A stretch of DNA of 59,099 bases from Fragilariopsis cylindrus CCMP1102 (taxonomy: Eukaryota > Bacillariophyta > Bacillariophyceae > Bacillariales > Bacillariaceae), in the NCBI GenBank assembly GCA_900095095.1, contig FMBT01000540.1, forward strand, positions 1 to 59,099. The letters are read 5' to 3'. The position numbers were made by a program, and so were the translations under genes. Below are positions 45,248-55,961 of the stretch, piece by piece. Position 1 is the first letter of the stretch. Each line of letters begins with the position of its first letter. The notes below the pieces were generated by a model. It saw nothing but the letters and a program-made list of their open reading frames with translations, was not told the origin of the DNA and ran no database searches.

Positions 45248-47279
45248 TGCTGCCATTATCATCGTACTCATCATCAAAAGATGACATCCTTGTCATTTGC
45301 CGCTGTTGATACAATTGATGTTGTTTCGCATGAGCCTTGTACAAATCCTTTTCCGATATTCCTACAGTTATACTACCACTATCTCCTCCCTGCGAAAAAT
45401 CTTCAATAGCAAAACTACCATCATCGTTGATATTATTGTTGTTCGAATCAGGAATTATGTGGGCAGCTGCTCCTAATGGTGATGCTGATGATACTATTGA
45501 ACTATTAAACATTAAATCACGTAATGACATAATTTGATTGCTACTCTGCCTTCTATTTCTTTTATGACTTCGTTGTTGATTTAAATTTTTATTGGAATGT
45601 CCTAACGGTAATAATAATGATTTGGAGGAATGTTGTTGTTGTTGTTGTTGTCCTTCTAAAGATGACAATAGTAATGATCTGGAAGAATCTGGAGGAGGTA
45701 ATAATGATTGCAATGATCTGGATGAATCTGGAGGAGGTAATAATGATTGTAATGATTTGGAGGAATTTGGAAATAATGAATAGGACTTTGATATTGAAAA
45801 ATCATCATCATCATCATCATTATTGTCTTTGTTTTCATAATCATTCTTGTTATCATTCTTGTTATTGTTATGGAAAGAAGCATTAAATGAATTCCTTTTT
45901 CCACTAGTACTAGACTTAGTACTTTCACTGAGACTACCGAGACTACTACTGATGATATCTCGTCTACTAGCACGTTGTCTGATTCTTTTTGATGAGGATG
46001 GTGTACTATTAGTACCACCAGGATTACCAGTTCCCATTGGTAATCCAATGCAGCTTTCTTCTTCAAAGGATCGTACTGATAAACCACTATTAATACTGTC
46101 ATGATTCGACATATAATCGTTATTACTATTATTCAAATCGTTACCAAGGTTATCAACACGTGATTGATAGTTTAACAGCTGAGAAATGAATGTTCCATCA
46201 TCATTATCATCATCATTATCATCGACTATTGCTATTATGGGTTGAGTAGTTGCTGTTACTGTTGCTGTAGTTGAAGCAAATTCATCATCATCATCATCTA
46301 CTGATATACTATTATTCCTTCGTAGTCGTTCATTTTCCCCTCGTAATCGTTTATGATTTCTTTTTGAACTACTACGTTCTTGTTCTTGTTGTTCTTGTTG
46401 CTGTTGCTGTTGTTGTTGCTTCTGCTGATTATGAGGATGTTGTTGTTTTCTAATAATCCCACCACTTTTCGAAATAAGTAATGTACTACCAACACCGCTA
46501 CCGCTGTTACTACTATCATTACCACTACTCATACCTCGTCGCTTATTAGTAGTAGGTGTTGTGGATTTAGATGTAGATGTAGATGCAGCTGCAGTATCAG
46601 TAGTAGTAAATGAAGAAAAAGAAGAACCCTGCTGCTGCTGCTGCTGCTGCGTAGCCATAAGAAGTTTCATCACATCCACTTTATTTTGTTTTTTAGTATC
46701 ACTATCAATCTGATTTAAACTCATTCCCATTGGTACTTCGTAACTGATGTAAAGGAAGGAAGTAAAGGATTGAAGGAAAAGGATCCGATTTAAAATATCC
46801 GATTTTGAGATGAGATTAGATTAGATGAAATGAATTTTTAGTTCATCGTTATTTCGATATTCTATTTGCAAAACTTACCTCCGAATACCTCTACCACTAC
46901 CACTACCACTACTAGGACTACTACTGCTACTATTCGTATTCATACTCCTACTACTACTTCTGAAACTACCGGTACTACTACTTCTACTACTTCTATTCCT
47001 CCTGGAAGCAGCCATCCTGGCTTTTCTTTGACATCTACTACTTAGACTTCTTTGACTCTGACTTTCTAATATATCGCCTTCATCATTATCATCATCATGA
47101 TCATTATTCTTATTATCAGTATTGTCGTCTTCAATGATATAAATACTTTTATTGCTTTCTTCCTTCAAATTATTATTATCATAGTCATAATCATAATCAT
47201 CAGTTGCTTCATTTGCAGTTCGGGATGCTGCTGCTTTTGATTTTCCTTTAGAAAATTGCGAAAGATTAAAATTATCCAT
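37185..47279 (-). CDS. Giant ice-binding stalk protein, seven exons, about 3,023 residues
   Basis: Exons 47279-46879, 46743-44165, 44042-44012, 43809-43786, 43626-43570, 43375-43327 and 43116-37185; every intron has GTAAGT or GTAAGC and an AG acceptor, and phases match throughout. The only break is an extra base in the G run 40518-40521; without it the total is 9,072 bases, exactly 3,024 codons. N-terminal about 880 residues: Ser/Asn/Asp/Gln-rich, no signal peptide, probably cytosolic. Then a GMMYTLGGMAMVGAVGGV helix, an Ala/Val-rich segment spread over exons 3-7, a cysteine-containing region (residues about 1,080-1,200, with YNSVSDPCFETF), a long PSxxPS and APT stalk, and a C-terminal DUF3494 ice-binding domain (about 2,774-2,998). 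Likely a surface protein presenting the ice-binding domain at the end of a stalk. Topology is inferred. Confidence 0.8.
37264..37937 (-). other. DUF3494 ice-binding domain
   Basis: About 224 residues with the family words VDLGTAGNFVILSKSGI, TGDIAVSPIA, APTPAELTTAVSDMETAY, GVYTF, ATDIFIIRT, GGALAKNIFWS, AGAHLEGIILSKTGVNLKTG and SSLNGRMLAQTAVTLD. These are the hallmarks of the beta-solenoid ice-binding proteins of sea-ice algae, fungi and bacteria. The DNA is clearly richer in GC than the flanks (37261-37320 is 38 of 60 GC). Confidence 0.95.
39557..40130 (-). repeat. 108-bp tandem repeats in the stalk
   Basis: The word agtggaactt recurs at 39561 and 39669 and onward every 108 bp, about five copies, each coding nine PSxx blocks (36 residues). 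Confidence 0.9.
41095..41712 (-). repeat. 204-bp tandem repeats in the stalk
   Basis: The word tgttgatgga recurs at 41101, 41305 and 41509 (204-bp period, 68 residues); a further relative is at 40681. A larger duplication relates 40800-40980 to about 41633-41810. Confidence 0.85.
41860..42130 (-). repeat. APT-rich segment of the stalk
   Basis: Minus-strand repeats of AAPT, AVPT and NTPT blocks replace PSxx here, with 12-bp and 24-bp periods. Confidence 0.85.
43327..44042 (-). other. Four micro-exons coding an Ala-rich hydrophobic segment
   Basis: Exons of 31 (44042-44012), 24 (43809-43786), 57 (43626-43570) and 49 (43375-43327) bases, separated by introns of about 195-210 bases. All code Ala/Val/Thr/Ser-rich sequence. 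The 24- and 57-base exons are phase-symmetric, so either could be skipped without changing frame. Confidence 0.75.
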
Positions 47280-47425
47280 GGTTTGTTGTTTATTATCTCG
47301 TTGTTTGTGTTTGTTCAGGATAGATCTATCTATATCTATCTATCTATCTGTCTATTTCTCTTTCCTCTGTTACACTGTGATCTGTGCTCTGTCTCGATCA
47401 CTCTCAACTCTCACTCTCGACTCTC

Positions 47426-47430
<5 letters not shown>

Positions 47431-47461
<31 letters not shown>
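47431..47461. repeat. TG dinucleotide microsatellite
   Basis: About 15 consecutive TG units followed by GAGAGA, 150-180 bases upstream of the giant gene start. Confidence 0.95.
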
Positions 47462-47468
<7 letters not shown>

Positions 47469-48865
47469 ATTAGTCGTGTTTTATCGTGTTTTTTTTCTTA
47501 AATTCGCTTACTTGCAGGTATTCGCGTCTTGTAACATCCTATTGTATCAATAATGACTTTTGATATTCTAGTAGAGCGATGAGGTATGCAATATTATTTA
47601 TTATGGAACTAAGTACTGTACTAAAAAGAAAAAGAGAACCGAGGAAAAACACGTAAAGCGCTATTTATAGTTAGGTGTTTTTTTCTATTTTATTATAGGC
47701 TTTAAAGTTAACGTCGACGGATTGTGAGTCGACTCGACTCTCCTGGTACTGGAAGCGCGAGAGATTTGCGAGGTACGGTGGTTCGCCATATTTATTCCAT
47801 ATTTATTGTATATATATACAAATACGGTATTTATCCCTGACATCTCACACACATTACCACACTTTTGTACGTACTGTAATTCACGACTAGAATATTCTAA
47901 AAGAAGATTATTCCCCTAATTTCGGACAAAATTTATTAGACATTATTGTTTATAAATGGTAAGTATTTATGGATGCGCCCTTCATTTATTGCCGTGGCGT
48001 AATTTGGAATACGCTAACAAAGAAAAGACGCGATAATGACAATGTGAATGGGAGTCACTTAGTTATCTGCACAAGCTACTGTACAGCACTAAAATTAATT
48101 CATTCTTCTACTAGCAGAAACAACAACAAAATTATACAGTACGCATTGATGCTAGAGCTGTGTGAGTAAACCAATTGTGTTTGTCATCATAGAGAGAGTG
48201 CATATTATTTTTATGGTAACAGTTCTAATTTAAACAAGTTCTACTAGTTATTGATCCAAGGTAGAAGATGTCACATCTTAAGCCATATATAGGGTAGGTA
48301 GGAGGGAATATTATGTTTTCAGCTAGCCCTGCTGATGGTATGGATTTCAACATTTTGATTAGAAATAATCAAAATGCGCAACATGATGTTTGTTAACACT
48401 ATTGAAAGGATAATTATCAGACACCATACCAATTTTTAGATGAAATTGTGGAAGTTGTACTTTTTCTGAAATATCAACCCATTAAAAATACATTATTTGT
48501 ACCTTTCATTGTGACCTTCTTTTGTAAAACAACCCAATCAAGTCCCTGTTATAGGGGTATAGTATGTGGTGGATATTACCCAAATCTTGTTCGCCTGTCT
48601 AGCCTGGGGGGGGCAACTCAATTGTGAAGATTAGTGGCATACACTCCTCCGTGCCGTACTCTGGCACCAGTGCTAGTGCAGCTGACAATAACTTGTTAAT
48701 TCATCTTCCATTATACTCATAAATTGAATGACTTCCAATATTGAAGCCATGTTTGGGGTCCTACGTGCCTTCTAGTATTAAGTTAAAATAAGTCCCAATT
48801 GCTAGGTTGCTTTGTATGGCGTACAGCGAATGAGCAAGCTGCCTTGGTTTACGAAAAATTCATTG

Positions 48866-48970
48866 GCAATGGTGCTCCTTCTGGAATGATTTTGTCTACT
48901 ACTATTCAAGCCTTGATGATGTCAACAGTACCATCAATCTAGTCTTTGTCTGAGCAAAAGTGGTACTGTA
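48866..48970 (+). repeat. Dispersed repeat, copy 1
   Basis: Matches the reverse complement of 56464-56575 over about 105 bases with few changes, including GGAATGATTTTGTCTACTAC and CTAGTCTTTGTCTGAGC. Confidence 0.85.
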
Positions 48971-49280
48971 CTAAAAAATGATACATGATTTGTGTACTGT
49001 AGCGATAGCATCATCATTGTCATTGGCACATCACAAATGTATCGAATCGAATGAATCGAATCAGTCGTGAAGAATATCAAATTGCTACGGTAGTTAAAGT
49101 TTTGGTGTAACAGTGACTGCGCAGTGACAACCCAAAAAAAAAGATACTATTTTTTAAATTTCTGCTACAATATTTGAATATTCCTCACAAAATATATATG
49201 CAGAAAATACAAGCGACAAACAAATAACATTATAAACTTCGACAAAAGCTAGCAGCAAAAGAATCCTAATATTTTTTACA

Positions 49281-50355
49281 ATGAGTGGTACTATAGCAGA
49301 TGCAAGGAAGGCACGAGAAAATGGTGCTAATGGTATTGGATTGTGTCGCTCAGAACAGATGTTTTTCAAGCCAGAAAGAATTTTGAAGCTTCGGCAACTT
49401 ATTCTTGGTAGTGACAAACAAGCAGAAGAAGCTCTACATGATCTTCTTCAGTTCCAACGAAAGGATTATACAGGTATCTATAAGGAAATGGAAGGTCTTC
49501 CAGTTACTGTGAGATTATTAGACCCTCCTCTTCACGAATTTTTACCTTCATTGAACGAAGAAGTGGTTCTTATTGGATTAGCGAAACAACTTGGATTCAC
49601 TATCCACGAACTAAAAGAAAAAGTTCGTACGATGCAGGAGGTCAACCCGATGTTAGGTCTGCGTGGTTGTAGACTTGGAGTAACTCGACCGTTACTTGTT
49701 GAAATGCAAGTTAGAGCAATCCTTGAGGCGGCATTAAATTCCCTCGATGATGATATTGATGCAATGCCAGATATTATGGTCCCATTAGTTGGTACTTTCG
49801 AAGAATTCCATCATCAACGTAAACTGATCGAATCTGTTGCAAACAAAGTTTTTAAGGAACACAATGGAAAAACATGTTCCTTCAAAATCGGGACGATGAT
49901 CGAAGTTCCACGTCCTGCATTAATTACAGACGAGATTGCTGCTGCTAAGGATGGTGGTACCGAATTCTTTTCATTCGGTTCGAATTATCTAAATCAAAAG
50001 ACAGCTAGATTATATTCTCGAGATGATGCTAGTAGAAGTTTTGTACCTGATTATTTGAAGAAAGGTATTCTACAAGATGATCCATTCGTTACAGGCGACA
50101 CTAAAGGTGTTGGACAACTAATTAAAATGGCAGTTGATCGTAGTTGTGGAGAACACTACACGGTGGTGATCCACGATCTGTTCACATCATTGCAAATGAT
50201 GCAGATTGGTCATTATTAGTTGTCCGCCATTCCGTGTCCCTATCGCAAGATTAGTAGCAGCGCATGCTTCTGTTGAAAAACACATGAAGGAAAAACAAGC
50301 GATGCATAAGGAAAAACAAGGGATTCATATTGTTAGTTGGAAGCAGAAAAAATGA
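49281..50355 (+). pseudogene. ppdK: 5'-truncated pyruvate phosphate dikinase
   Basis: The open frame 49281-50219 (312 codons) matches only the C-terminal PEP/pyruvate-binding domain: GIGLCRSEQMFF, LLDPPLHEFLP, NPMLGLRGCRLG, TMIEVPRPAL and FFSFGSNYLNQ. The ATP-grasp and phospho-histidine domains of this roughly 880-residue enzyme are absent. Conserved positions differ: E-H to E-Q in the first motif, GHRG to GLRG, and GTNDLTQ to GSNYLNQ. After CGEH (catalytic cysteine region, about 50140) the frame shifts; GGDPRSV and PFRVPIARLVAAHASVE continue in two other frames to about 50355. The start ATG coincides with the break. Most likely a decaying partial copy. Confidence 0.8.
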
Positions 50356-50640
50356 GCCAAAAATGAATCAAGAATCAAGAAATGATTTACGTAAACAAAG
50401 AAGAAAAATTTATACTGTAGGTAGAGAGCTTAGCTCTGGGTGATAACACTAGTGCAATAGGTTGGCTCTTCAAAACAGAAAAGTTGACAACGGATTCAAG
50501 AAGAATGAATCAAAAATCAAGAAATGATCTACGTAGAGAAGGAAGATTTTTTTTTACTGTAGGTAGAGAAAATGAAAACAGAACGAAATTAGTCCTAGAA
50601 TTCCGCAGCAACTAAATACATAATACATTAGAAGTATATA

Positions 50641-50680
<40 letters not shown>

Positions 50681-51336
50681 CACTACAACTCATAGCAATA
50701 CAATGTAGAGCACATCTTTTGTCCCATTTAGTCTTCAACTTTGTGTTGCTTTTCTTGTACACCCACACAAAATAAGTATATTACTATTTATTATTTGTTA
50801 AAATAAGATTACCTGAACTTATACTTTCTTGGACTTTTTCCAGATTTTCGTGTGAACATTTTGAATTTTCCCCGCAAAACATCTTTCGCTAATATTTTTT
50901 TAGTAATGAAGTCAAACCGACACGCTACGTCGTGCTTGAACACGCGCCCTCTGCTAAACAAGAATTAAAACGCGAACAAGTTTTGAAGTTAGGCGCGACA
51001 CGAATGAATCCAACACTAAAATATAGAGTGAAATGTGAAGCAATGCTGTATGGCATTACTGTACAAAAGTTGGCATCGTAATAATAGCTGTAATGATAGA
51101 TAGATAATAGGAAAAAATGTGCATGCATACACAACAGTGCTGCACATACGATCATCGACGACAAGAAGTATCAACTTTAGGATAGTATACTACAGTTGTC
51201 TACAGTACTACAACTAGCAGCTAGCAAACAACAGAAAAGAGACGGACAAAAGACGCAAACAAGAAGACATGATAATAACATTATAACAATAACAATAACA
51301 ATAACATCAATCATATATCATATTCAGATCATTATC
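50356..51336. other. Gene-free stretch before the second SET gene
   Basis: Contains a diverged direct repeat (about 50360-50435 and 50500-50575, sharing ATCAAGAAATGAT.TACGTA and ACTGTAGGTAGAGA) and an AT run at about 50647-50676. The last 140 bases are the probable promoter and leader. Confidence 0.5.
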
Positions 51337-52404
51337 ATGCCCCGTCGTATTTCTTTATCGAAAACGAAACGTAAAAATTTCAAAATCTTATTACGATTAC
51401 TATTTCTTCGTTGGTACAAGAAATGTATATTATTTTTAGGAGGATTTGGTATCCTTACAATACTTTGCTACAACAACAGATCGCTATCATCATCAACAAC
51501 AACATCATCATCGTCGTCATCATCAGCAACAACTTCTTCTTTTTTGCGTACAGGTGCTGAGCATGCTAGTGGTGGTGCTGGTAGTAGTGCTAGTAATGCT
51601 CAAGATAATAAAAATAATAGAAATAATAACAACATTGCACTTCGTACAGTAAAAAGTCGTCCTAATGAGGCAAAATGGATGAATATGACAAGAGAGGCAT
51701 GGCATGAAGAATTAGGTTGTGACAAACTTATGATTCGACCAGTACATACACCTGAAATTTGGATCGGTATGAGGGAGGCTTATATATCAGTTGTTGGACA
51801 AGAAAAGGCTACGGTATCATCAGCAACAACAACAACAACAACAGTATCATTACCATCATCATCATCAAAGTCATCATCAGAATTATCATTATTTAAAACA
51901 GCATTTCAAATTCCATTTGAGGTACGACAATCACCTGGAATGGGTCGTGGGATATATACATTAATGGATGTCAAGAAGGGACAACTCTTATATGACTTTT
52001 CACAAACAGCCCAATATCGATACGCGAATGAATTTGCGGAATTTTTACGTATCATTACACCAGAATTAGCCTGTGATGTCTTAATGTGGAGTTACGTACA
52101 AGATTTAAGTGAGGGATATACTGAAAAAATGTCGAACGACTATGGACCATTCCGTATTATGACAGATTTAGATCCTGGTAGTTTTTGCAATAATGGTGGT
52201 AAATCCAAAGGGAATATGGCATGGATCATTACTAGTCCTACTACTACTAGTACTACTACAAATCGTAAAACTGCATCTATGATAGGACGATACGATACAG
52301 TGAAATCAGCACCATTAGTTGCATTACGTGATATTGATGCCGGTGAAGAATTGTTATGTATATACAGCCAATTTAGTGAGGGATTAAATAGAATGATAGA
52401 ATGA
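51337..52404 (+). CDS. Membrane-anchored SET-domain protein
   Basis: 355 residues from the ATG at 51337; the frame is open further upstream but without an ATG. The basic N-terminus and a single hydrophobic helix (residues 30-45) suggest type II membrane topology, followed by Ser/Thr/Asn low complexity. The SET domain has GMGRGIYTLMDVKKGQLLYDF at the start, DLDPGSFCNNG where NHSC normally stands, and APLVALRDIDAGEELLCIYSQF at the end. The closing tyrosine is present. Similar small SET proteins are common in diatoms with unknown substrates. The non-nuclear N-terminus again suggests secretory or organellar substrates. Confidence 0.75.
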   Translation: MPRRISLSKTKRKNFKILLRLLFLRWYKKCILFLGGFGILTILCYNNRSLSSSTTTSSSSSSSATTSSFLRTGAEHASGGAGSSASNAQDNKNNRNNNNIALRTVKSRPNEAKWMNMTREAWHEELGCDKLMIRPVHTPEIWIGMREAYISVVGQEKATVSSATTTTTTVSLPSSSSKSSSELSLFKTAFQIPFEVRQSPGMGRGIYTLMDVKKGQLLYDFSQTAQYRYANEFAEFLRIITPELACDVLMWSYVQDLSEGYTEKMSNDYGPFRIMTDLDPGSFCNNGGKSKGNMAWIITSPTTTSTTTNRKTASMIGRYDTVKSAPLVALRDIDAGEELLCIYSQFSEGLNRMIE

Positions 52405-52653
52405 ATAAATAGATAGATAAATGAGTGAATACTACAAATCGCATTTACTGTAGCTACTACTACTCTACCTACCCTATTGATAACTGCTGTCATCATCTCA
52501 TTCGTCGGCTCGGTTGTCGTACTGTATTGCGTTTCGAAGGAGATTTTTTCTTCATTTTTCTTAGGGGGGGGCTGGGAGGGACTGGAGGTAAAATACGTTC
52601 CGAACTGGAATTGGTGTTATCTCAGTAACTACCTTGGCGCGCAGTTCTTCCCG

Positions 52654-53106
52654 TTAAGAGGTATCGTAATACTCGACCTTGATCTTGTCTCCGGTCATGG
52701 TTCCATGCCCAAAGACGAACTTGTTATTCAGATACTGGTATTTGCCAGGGGAAGCCTCGAACGTTACACCCGATCGGATAATGAAGTTGGAAGGGTTGTC
52801 GGGCAAATCCTGTGCCGTTCGTCCAATCACATGCTGGTAAATGAGTTGGCCGTCATCGGTCCGGATCACGGCTCTCAGATCGATTCCAGCCAACACGCCA
52901 TTCGATCCGATCGTGGCCCATTCGGAGGTGGGGGCCACTACCTCACCGTTGAGTGCCGGTCCGTACACCTTGCCGGTGACGGCGACGATCATTCTGGTCC
53001 CCGCTGGTCCATTGGGGACCATCAAGCGCTCTTGGAGAGTGAGTTCGATGGTGTAAAACAGCTTCCCTTTCAGCATGACCGGTTCGGCTTCTGTGTCGGA
53101 GCTCAT
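52654..53106 (-). CDS. DUF3237 family protein
   Basis: 150 residues from an ATG at 53106. Matches the small beta-barrel family DUF3237 in order: LKGKLFYTIELTL, GPAGTRMIVAVTGKVYGP, a strand pair with LAGIDLRAVIRTDDGQLIY, and a final YQYLNNKFVFGHG. Family members are mostly bacterial and fungal and have no assigned function. The gene is intronless, has no targeting signal, and is GC-rich (36 of 60 in 52861-52920) in an AT-rich neighbourhood, with few low-complexity codons. It could be a horizontally acquired gene or contaminating sequence joined in assembly; the flanks change composition within about 50 bases. Confidence 0.8.
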   Translation of the reverse strand: MSSDTEAEPVMLKGKLFYTIELTLQERLMVPNGPAGTRMIVAVTGKVYGPALNGEVVAPTSEWATIGSNGVLAGIDLRAVIRTDDGQLIYQHVIGRTAQDLPDNPSNFIIRSGVTFEASPGKYQYLNNKFVFGHGTMTGDKIKVEYYDTS

Positions 53107-53743
53107 CCTTCTTAAAAAGTAGTTAGAATAAAAAAGCTTATGATTCTCTCGAATTCCGTGAGAACGATGTGAAACTAGAGAAACCTTAAAGAACTAACTA
53201 ATTGGTTCTTTTGATTAAGTAAATAGGAAAAAATGAGATGCTGAAGGCATCCGTTTGTTGTGGTCAAATTTTTCTTTGTTGTGTTGAAGTCGCCGCTGAC
53301 AATAAAGATTTTTGGAAAACGTAGCATGTCATGACACCGACCCATAACCTGATGGCGCACAGACGCTTCATTTCCAACAAACGAGTAGCGGTTACTAGTG
53401 AGGCTCATCGGACGAATTATTTCTTCCGCAAATGATACTTCAGGCAATATCGCTCCTCACAGTAGCAGAAGAGGGGAATTAAATGGATTAAGCCTACCGT
53501 ATGCGTGTAACGGAAGGTAATAAAACAAGTACAAGCAATCGATTAATAATAAACTAGGAGTAGTATATTGAAATTTGAGATAGAATTAATACTATAAAGT
53601 GGAAAATGTAATTAATGTAATTAATATAGTGATATGCAATAATTGCACTCTTTTGTTTTTGCTTTCTTTTTCATTTCTCTCTTTTGTTCTCCGATCCGAT
53701 GTCATCCATCGTTCTATCTAAAGTACGTCAGATCGACAATTTC
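53107..53743. other. Gene-free stretch
   Basis: AT-rich apart from its first part; the minus ORF at 53175-53447 shows no family features. Confidence 0.45.
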
Positions 53744-55961
53744 TTAATCTTTTGATGGGATACATAATTGGTTGACTTCTGCTGCACCACCAAAAACTGC
53801 ATCACCCTCAATATCAACTCCACTTCGGACATTGCATTGTGCACTTTTTTGGAGACTTGTAATATAATGGAACCATGACGTCGGTAAATACAAAACTTCT
53901 CCCGATTTCACTACTGTACTAACAGCCTCTGCTTTTGATGCAGCCTCCATCCATTCACGTTCTTCATGTGGCATATCATCACGATTTAGGTAATTGATAT
54001 GTCCATAATTCAACATACTATGACGAAAACTAGAATGACCCTTGGATGTAACAAGACCAAGTTTTGGACAAGCACGTGGCGGACTTAATATGTACCGCTT
54101 AGCACCCGTAATCATCCCGATCATATTCCGACCACTATCATAATGATTTGCAGCTGTTATACCCCGTTCACCAAATCGACATTGGATACCCTTTTGAGAT
54201 TTTGGTTCAAAGACGATGAAGTTCTTTGTCCTACTACTAAATGATGGTAAATCTTTACTAACAAAGGTCCATGACGATGAATCGGCTAATCGTTCTTCTC
54301 TTGGTACACCAGATTGCCAATAATAATGTGGTAAATTGGCATTCAAACCGACCCGGTCCGCATAATGTGAATGTTTTACCCATGTTTTAAATGTCCAATC
54401 ATTGTCACGAGTGGGTGGCATACCCATCATTTTAACGTCCCATAATGGTGCATTAAAGAATGCAAAGAAATTATTTGGACTTTCATTAGCTTTCCCTTGT
54501 GATCGAGTGGAACTCGTAGTATCATCAAATTGACTACTCAGATAGTCATCGGTCCATTTTTTATTCGCTGCAATTAATTCAGGTACATTAATTAATTTGA
54601 AAGGCAACTTAGCAGTTCGAAATTTCAATGCTGCTTCCATATCTTCTGGATCATTAAAATCAAAATGGATTAAATCTTCCTGGAGAACATCCGGTGGATG
54701 ATCAATATCGTCTTGTGGCCAACTTTCCATCAGTTCCTTGTACGTACGTAACTTTGGGTAGTCTCCGAGTCGACTTGGTGGTTCCATCAGTTTTTCTGGA
54801 TATTCGTATTTGTGTTTGGTATAATCCACATAGTCTGCTCTAGCGGTTGCATCCTTATCTTCTATTGCATCATATTCTTTTTCCCATGCCATATATTGCT
54901 TTTTCGGACGGTGCACCTGGAAGAATTTTTTAGGACTCTTACGGTCTCCACCACGCACCATATTCTTCTTCGCATTCCTACCAGTCATCCCCATAAGCTC
55001 ACGTTTTTCTTCAGCTTCCGAAGAATTAGGATCTAAACATGGTACATCTCTCATATCGATCCATTGGATATGTTTATTTTTATTTGATTCCATTCGTTTT
55101 TCTAATTCAATTAATTCTTCCTCTAAATGTTCAATTTTGTATTCAGTTGTATAGGCATTTTTTTTCCCCCAATTATCTGGTCGATCGGTGGCTTCGTCAA
55201 TTATTTTGATCTCGCCTTGCCCCCTTTCTACATCCTCTTCTTCGTCATCTTCCTCGTCATCTTCTTCGTCATCATATTGTGGAAATTCTTGATGACTTAA
55301 TTTTTTCACAGTTTTCACAGGTCTTTTCTACCATGATCCGTGGCGGTTTGTACTACACGCTCTCCACGTCCATGTCCACGTCCATGTCCACGTCCCGTTC
55401 ACGTCCATGTCCATGTTGTCCTCTTTCTAAATCTGCTGCTTGCAAACGCTTACGACGCATTTTTTTTTCGTGTAATTTTGGGTTGTCATCCCGTTCCACA
55501 CTGTCATCATCCTCATCATCATCATCTCCCTCCTCTTCCTCTTCTTTTTGCATTGCCTGATGACGCATACGTCGACTATCATCTGTCTCATTTGGATCTG
55601 ATCGATCATCCATTGGTGGTCGTATCTTTTTCTTTTGTTCAATTTCATGTTTATTATTGTGTTTGTTAATATATTTAGCACCTCTACCTTCTTCTTTGGA
55701 TTGGACATGCCAAATTGTATATCCTAACAAACAAAGTGAAAGTACAAATAAAAGTAAACTTACTTTCAATCGTCTTTGCTTTTTTTGATCACTCCGTTTC
55801 CCATATTTATTATCAAAATCAACCCCTCCTCGTTGTTTTCGAGCCGACGTCGATGTCGATTGCGATGAAGAAGACACGTCGACAACAGAATCACCTGGAG
55901 GCATCAAACCACTAGACGAACCAGAACTTCTATTGCCTCTACTGTGGACGGCGCTGGACAT
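53744..55961 (-). CDS. Membrane-anchored JmjC/cupin-8 hydroxylase, two frame breaks
   Basis: From an ATG at 55961: Ser-rich cytosolic end, a membrane helix at residues 67-86, an acidic and basic spacer, then a catalytic half. The cupin-8/JmjC signature is GITAANHYDSGRNMIGMI with the metal ligands H and D two apart (about 54130-54160), then LSPPRACPKL and the distal ligand in GEVLYLPTSWFHYI (about 53866-53910). Expected to be an Fe(II)/2-oxoglutarate oxygenase that hydroxylates protein side chains; JMJD6-like proteins are the nearest type I can name. Two single-base losses, near 55395-55402 and 55318-55330, divide it; undoing both closes the frame at exactly 739 residues. An intron at the join was considered, but no good donor is seen. 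Confidence 0.75.

Larger units (their letters stand above)
47280..49280. other. Upstream region of the giant gene and gene-free stretch
   Basis: Holds a CTAT run (about 47322-47350) and a TG run (47431-47461) in the probable leader of the giant gene. The rest has no protein-like ORF. The dispersed repeat at 48866-48970 lies here. Confidence 0.5.

Noticed and set aside
53175-53447. Minus ORF of 90 codons downstream of DUF3237
   Set aside because: Uses a non-ATG start and shows no family pattern.
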